NCBI GenBank assembly: GCA_003647385.1
Contig: QMMT01000078.1
Location: forward strand, 1-7,716
Source of the DNA: Deltaproteobacteria bacterium
GTDB lineage: Bacteria; Desulfobacterota; Desulfobacteria; Desulfobacterales; Desulfobacteraceae
Length of the DNA stretch: 7,716 nucleotides
Direction: 5' to 3'
Of the stretch, positions 6,047-7,716 are shown piece after piece (positions within the stretch are counted from its first letter, which is position 1; every line of letters begins with the position of its first letter). The notes under the pieces were generated by a model. The model did not search any database. It saw nothing but the letters and a program-made list of their open reading frames with translations, and had not been told where the DNA came from. A program made the position numbers and the translations under genes.

Positions 6047-7492
6047 ATGGATAACCTAAAGGTCACACGTAACCTAAAGGTCACACGTAACCTAAATTTT
6101 GAAGATATTGATATTTGCAGGGTTTTATCCGCCATGCATGAAGGTGTGGTCATCTCGGATATTAAGGGAATAATCAGGTTCTTTAATGAAACCCAGGCAA
6201 AAATTGATGATGTTGATCCAAAAGATGTAATTGGTAAAAAGGTTACAGATATTTACCAGCTCACCGATGATACCAGCCCTACAATGAAATGCCTGAAAAG
6301 CGGTATGTCAATAATGCATGAAACGTTGATGTATCGGACACGGTTGGGCAAGATAGCCAATATTATCAGTAATGCCTATCCTTTATATAAATCCGGAAAG
6401 TTGATTGGCGCCATTAATTTTTCAAAAGATTACCAGCTTTTGGAAGAAATAGTTGTACAAAATAAGAATTTTTCTCAGAAAAAGAAAACCAAAAATAGTG
6501 CGCGGTTTCATTTCTCCGATATTATCGGATCGGACCCGGATATACGCAATGCAGTGCGGATTGCCAAAATGTCTTCAAACTCGCCGTCTTCTATAATGAT
6601 TTATGGAGAGACCGGAACCGGAAAAGAGTTATTTGCCCAGTCGATCCACAATCACAGCTCCAGAAAAAGCAAACCCTTTATTCCTGTAAACTGTGCGGCG
6701 ATTCCGGAAAATCTTTTGGAAGGAATTTTGTTTGGAACTTCAAAAGGGGCGTTTACCGGTGCCATCAATAAAAGCGGTCTTTTTGAGCTGGCCAATGGGG
6801 GAACCATCTTTTTAGATGAGCTGGATTCCATGCCACTGGCACTCCAGGCTAAACTTTTACGTGTTATTCAGGAACGGAAGGTCAGAAAACTGGGGTCTTT
6901 AAAGGAAATTGATCTGGATGTAAAAATACTCAGTTCAGTGGGGCAGCCGCCTTTGGAAATTATCCAAAAGGGAGTATTGAGGATGGATTTGTTTTACCGA
7001 ATGGGTGTGGTTTTCATTATGCTGCCGCCGTTGAGGGAAAGGAAAAATGAATTAAAAGAGCTGACCCGGTATTTTATTGCAAAATATAATCAAGCCTTAA
7101 ATGTACGGGTGTCAAATGTTTCTAAAAACGTGTCTGACTGGTTCAATAACTATCACTGGCCCGGAAATATCAGGGAACTTCAACATATTATTGAAGCCTC
7201 AATGAATATGGTGGCCGGGGGCAGAACCATAAGGCAAAAGCATCTGCCATCCCATATTTTTTCCTTTGCTAAGAATCAGACACCTGAAATTATAAAACAA
7301 GATCAGCACAGGATAACTTCAAACCTGGTTGAGAACCAGGCAGAAAACGAAAGGCAGATAATCTGTAATGCTCTGAAGAAAACTTTTGGAAATGCGGCTA
7401 AAGCGGCAAAAAGCCTTGGGATCTCTCCTCAGTCCTTTCATTATAAATTGAAGAAATATCAGGTCAGACGTCAGGATTATTCTATTCGGTAA
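6047..7492 (+). CDS. PAS-domain sigma-54-dependent transcriptional activator (RocR-like, Fis-type HTH)
   Basis: A 481-residue bacterial enhancer-binding protein. The sensory PAS domain spans about 18-130 (MHEGVVISDIKGIIRFFN, 30-47). The AAA+ domain spans about 155-390, with Walker A GETGTGKE (187-194), PVNCAAIPE (213-221), the sigma-54 contact loop GAFTGA (234-239), Walker B GTIFLDEL (252-259), arginine-finger region LRMDLFYR (311-318), LPPLRER (326-332) and WPGNIREL (371-378). A Fis-type helix-turn-helix lies at about 434-475. There is no receiver domain, so a small ligand bound by PAS is the expected signal. Sensor I, usually A/S-x-N, reads SSVGQPP (296-302), without the Asn. An AGGCGG-like ribosome site precedes ATG 6047, with an in-frame TAG just upstream. 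The next ATG (codon 30) would cut into PAS, so this start stands. It is divergent from the methyltransferase operon, whose promoter looks sigma-54-type, so it is the likely local regulator (inference). Confidence 0.95.
   Translation: MDNLKVTRNLKVTRNLNFEDIDICRVLSAMHEGVVISDIKGIIRFFNETQAKIDDVDPKDVIGKKVTDIYQLTDDTSPTMKCLKSGMSIMHETLMYRTRLGKIANIISNAYPLYKSGKLIGAINFSKDYQLLEEIVVQNKNFSQKKKTKNSARFHFSDIIGSDPDIRNAVRIAKMSSNSPSSIMIYGETGTGKELFAQSIHNHSSRKSKPFIPVNCAAIPENLLEGILFGTSKGAFTGAINKSGLFELANGGTIFLDELDSMPLALQAKLLRVIQERKVRKLGSLKEIDLDVKILSSVGQPPLEIIQKGVLRMDLFYRMGVVFIMLPPLRERKNELKELTRYFIAKYNQALNVRVSNVSKNVSDWFNNYHWPGNIRELQHIIEASMNMVAGGRTIRQKHLPSHIFSFAKNQTPEIIKQDQHRITSNLVENQAENERQIICNALKKTFGNAAKAAKSLGISPQSFHYKLKKYQVRRQDYSIR
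6053..6096 (+). repeat. 18-bp direct tandem repeat (2.4 copies) in the activator's first codons
   Basis: AACCTAAAGGTCACACGT occurs at 6053-6070 and again at 6071-6088 without mismatch, followed by a partial AACCTAAA at 6089-6096. The unit is six codons, so the protein carries NLKVTR twice (residues 4-15) and then NL ahead of the PAS domain. Each copy also creates an imperfect dyad, AGGTCACACGTAACCT (6060-6075 and 6078-6093), matching its reverse complement at 12 of 16 positions. Confidence 0.9.
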
Positions 7493-7596
7493 ACAGGTGA
7501 AAAAATATTCAAAAATGTAAAAAAAATTTACAGTAAATCATAAAAAATTTTGTATATTTTAAATGTTATTCTAAAAGTTATTTAAAATTTTATTTT

Positions 7597-7716
7597 ATGG
7601 AATTTTTTAAAAAAAACCTATTTTATCATTGTTTCACTTTATATGACCCGCTAAAATTTCGATTTATTACAAAATTCATTCTCCTGATTGGTATGTTAAG
7701 TGCATCAATAATAAGA
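7597..7716 (+). CDS. Probable start of a membrane protein, truncated by the window end
   Basis: An ATG at 7597 opens a frame of 40 codons that is still open at the last base. The encoded N-terminus is basic and aromatic (MEFFKKNLFYHCFTLYDPLK) and is followed by RF-IT-K and then a hydrophobic run, FILLIGMLSASII (about 27-39). This looks like the cytoplasmic start and first transmembrane helix of a membrane protein, for example a membrane-bound sensor, though too little is present to name a family. Absence of stops over 120 nt of AT-rich DNA mildly favours coding. Against it, no Shine-Dalgarno is visible upstream. The gap from the activator (7493-7596) is very AT-rich and shows no convincing GC-rich terminator hairpin. 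Confidence 0.42.
   Translation, partial: MEFFKKNLFYHCFTLYDPLKFRFITKFILLIGMLSASIIR

Noticed and set aside
7517..7531. GTAAA...TTTAC as a transcription terminator for the activator gene
   Set aside because: The stem is only about 5 A/T-rich base pairs with no GC core, so it is not convincing as an intrinsic terminator.

Overview
The window looks like a fragment of an anaerobic bacterial chromosome, most likely a sulfate-reducing Desulfobacterota (Desulfobacteraceae-like). This is inferred from gene content only: non-pyrrolysine MttB-family methyltransferases, a DUF1638 protein, an aldehyde ferredoxin oxidoreductase-like remnant and a RocR-type sigma-54 activator, with moderate GC in the genes and very AT-rich spacers. 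No rRNA, tRNA, CRISPR array or insertion sequence was seen.

Positions 1-5717 are one minus-strand gene cluster, read right to left. It starts with a shortened MttB-family protein (5717 to 5094), followed by a full-length MttB-family methyltransferase (5046 to 3610). Next comes a 32-codon reading frame resembling a piece of aldehyde ferredoxin oxidoreductase (3619 to 3521), then a DadA/sarcosine-oxidase-like FAD oxidoreductase (3519 to 2314). The last gene is a large DUF1638-hydantoinase/oxoprolinase (HyuA-like ASKHA) fusion that starts at 2317 and runs off the left edge. Gaps are 47 bp or less and two junctions overlap (ATGA at 2314-2317, 10 bp at 3610-3619), so this is very probably one operon. 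The large DUF1638-HyuA frame is fully open but has no stop inside the window.

Positions 5718-6046 are a divergent control region. It holds a good sigma-54 (-24/-12) promoter match facing the methyltransferase operon and an 11-bp perfect inverted repeat upstream of it. On the other side, reading rightwards, is a PAS / AAA+ / Fis-HTH sigma-54 activator (6047-7492), the obvious candidate regulator. Its coding sequence opens with an in-frame 18-bp tandem repeat that also forms two imperfect DNA dyads. After it comes an AT-rich gap and the probable first 40 codons of a membrane protein running off the right edge.

Working model (inference): in response to a small molecule sensed by the PAS domain, the activator switches on an operon for demethylating and oxidising a methylated amine. 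The MttB homologue would pass a methyl group to a corrinoid protein encoded elsewhere, and the FAD enzyme would oxidise an N-methyl or amino-acid product. The DUF1638-HyuA fusion supplies an ATPase-like function of unknown role. No corrinoid protein or RamA-type activator is visible in the window.
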